Shown here one piece after another: positions 23,807 through 24,127 of a stretch of 24,127 bases of DNA. A program made the translations under genes and the position numbers. Numbering within the stretch: position 1 is the first letter of the stretch; the number at the start of each line of letters is the position of its first letter. The notes under the pieces are model-generated. The model ran no database searches and was not told the origin of the DNA. It saw only the letters and a list, made by a program, of their open reading frames with translations. The DNA comes from CAZPHU01 sp964419255 (GTDB taxonomy: Bacteria > Fibrobacterota > Chitinivibrionia > Chitinivibrionales > CAYFVL01), in the NCBI GenBank assembly GCA_964419255.1, contig CAYQOU010000063.1:1-24127 (forward strand), given 5' to 3'.

Positions 23807-24127
23807 TCAGAGCTGATCGAGATCGATCACATCATCATCATCTTCTTCCTCTTCAGGCTCCTGCTGTTCCACAGCAATATTCTTCTTTTTATCGGCTGGC
23901 TTTTCAGCATTCTTTTTCGGTGATGGTTCGGTGACCTGCTCTTCCATCGCCGGCTTCCTGGCTTTTTTCTTGTCTTCCGGTTCCATTATATCTTCGAAAT
24001 TTATATCGAAGTTTTCATCGATGTCGAATGTGACTTCTGCATCAATTTCTGATTCCTGGGCAACTGCAGCCGGTTCTGGGGAAGCCGCTTCTTCGGCTTT
24101 TCTGGCTTCTTCGGCTTTTCTGGCTTC
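23807..24127 (-). CDS. C-terminus of a low-complexity acidic/Lys-Ala-rich protein (partial)
   Basis: The last 106 codons of a minus-strand gene whose start is beyond the window. The frame is open to the edge and ends TGA at 23807-23809. It begins with two copies of a heptad-like EARKAE unit (18-base repeat at the window end), then alternates acidic (FDIDENFDINFED, and EEEEDDDD near the end) and Lys/Pro-rich segments, ending VIDLDQL. It looks disordered or coiled-coil and is probably a linker or tail of a larger protein. Function unknown. Confidence 0.65.
   Translation of the reverse strand, partial: EARKAEEARKAEEAASPEPAAVAQESEIDAEVTFDIDENFDINFEDIMEPEDKKKARKPAMEEQVTEPSPKKNAEKPADKKKNIAVEQQEPEEEEDDDDVIDLDQL

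Overview
The window comes from a diderm (Gram-negative-type) bacterium of intermediate GC content. The evidence is a signal-peptide outer-membrane beta-barrel protein ending in Phe, a type II acyl carrier protein with its condensing enzyme, a MoxR/DUF58 envelope operon, and many Shine-Dalgarno-led, tightly overlapping genes (ATGA and TGATG junctions). No rRNA, tRNA, CRISPR array, integrase or transposase was seen, so the lineage cannot be fixed from this stretch. An environmental, possibly anaerobic lineage (Fibrobacterota-like or deltaproteobacteria-like) is a guess only.

Layout. (1) 152-808 (-): unrecognised acidic protein. (2) 1240-3735 (+): a metallo-beta-lactamase/beta-CASP ribonuclease with three C-terminal double-stranded-RNA-binding motifs, a rare architecture. 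Behind it lies a truncated, frameshifted histidine-phosphatase remnant (3818-4323). (3) 4405-8450 (-): four-gene operon of MoxR AAA+ ATPase, TPR/peptidoglycan-binding membrane protein, DUF58 protein and M20 amidohydrolase, with overlapping junctions. (4) 8817-10490 (+): small membrane protein, STAS-domain protein and mannose-6-phosphate isomerase. (5) 10650-13282 (-): ABC ATPase plus two DUF990/ABC-2-type permeases. (6) 13766-14635 (+): DUF4380 protein, flanked by a 15-nt inverted repeat. (7) 14636-15637: about 1 kb without a large gene. It holds three near-identical CRP-type palindromes (TTTGTGA-N6-TCAC[A/T]GAC), two convergent short membrane-peptide genes (22 and 53 codons) and three terminator-like hairpins. 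(8) 15638-16252 (-): outer-membrane protein; 16479-17336 (+): YycJ/WalJ-like MBL protein. (9) 17585-23560: a probable lipid-polyketide locus with a U32-family cysteine-rich protein, FabF-like ketosynthase, ACP, type III polyketide synthase, UbiE-like methyltransferase and a second methyltransferase of the kind often found beside type III PKS genes. (10) 23807 to the window end (-): C-terminus of a low-complexity acidic/Lys-rich protein.

How the genes work together. The MoxR operon probably acts on the envelope. The 17.6-23.6 kb locus can be read as ACP/ketosynthase supplying an acyl starter, type III PKS building a pyrone or resorcinol, and two methyltransferases decorating it. The U32 protein might be an oxygen-independent hydroxylase (UbiU/UbiV logic), which would fit the absence of the usual FAD oxygenase in the visible locus. 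The most distinctive signals are the beta-CASP/triple-dsRBD fusion, the CRP-controlled small-protein island, and the PKS/U32 neighbourhood.
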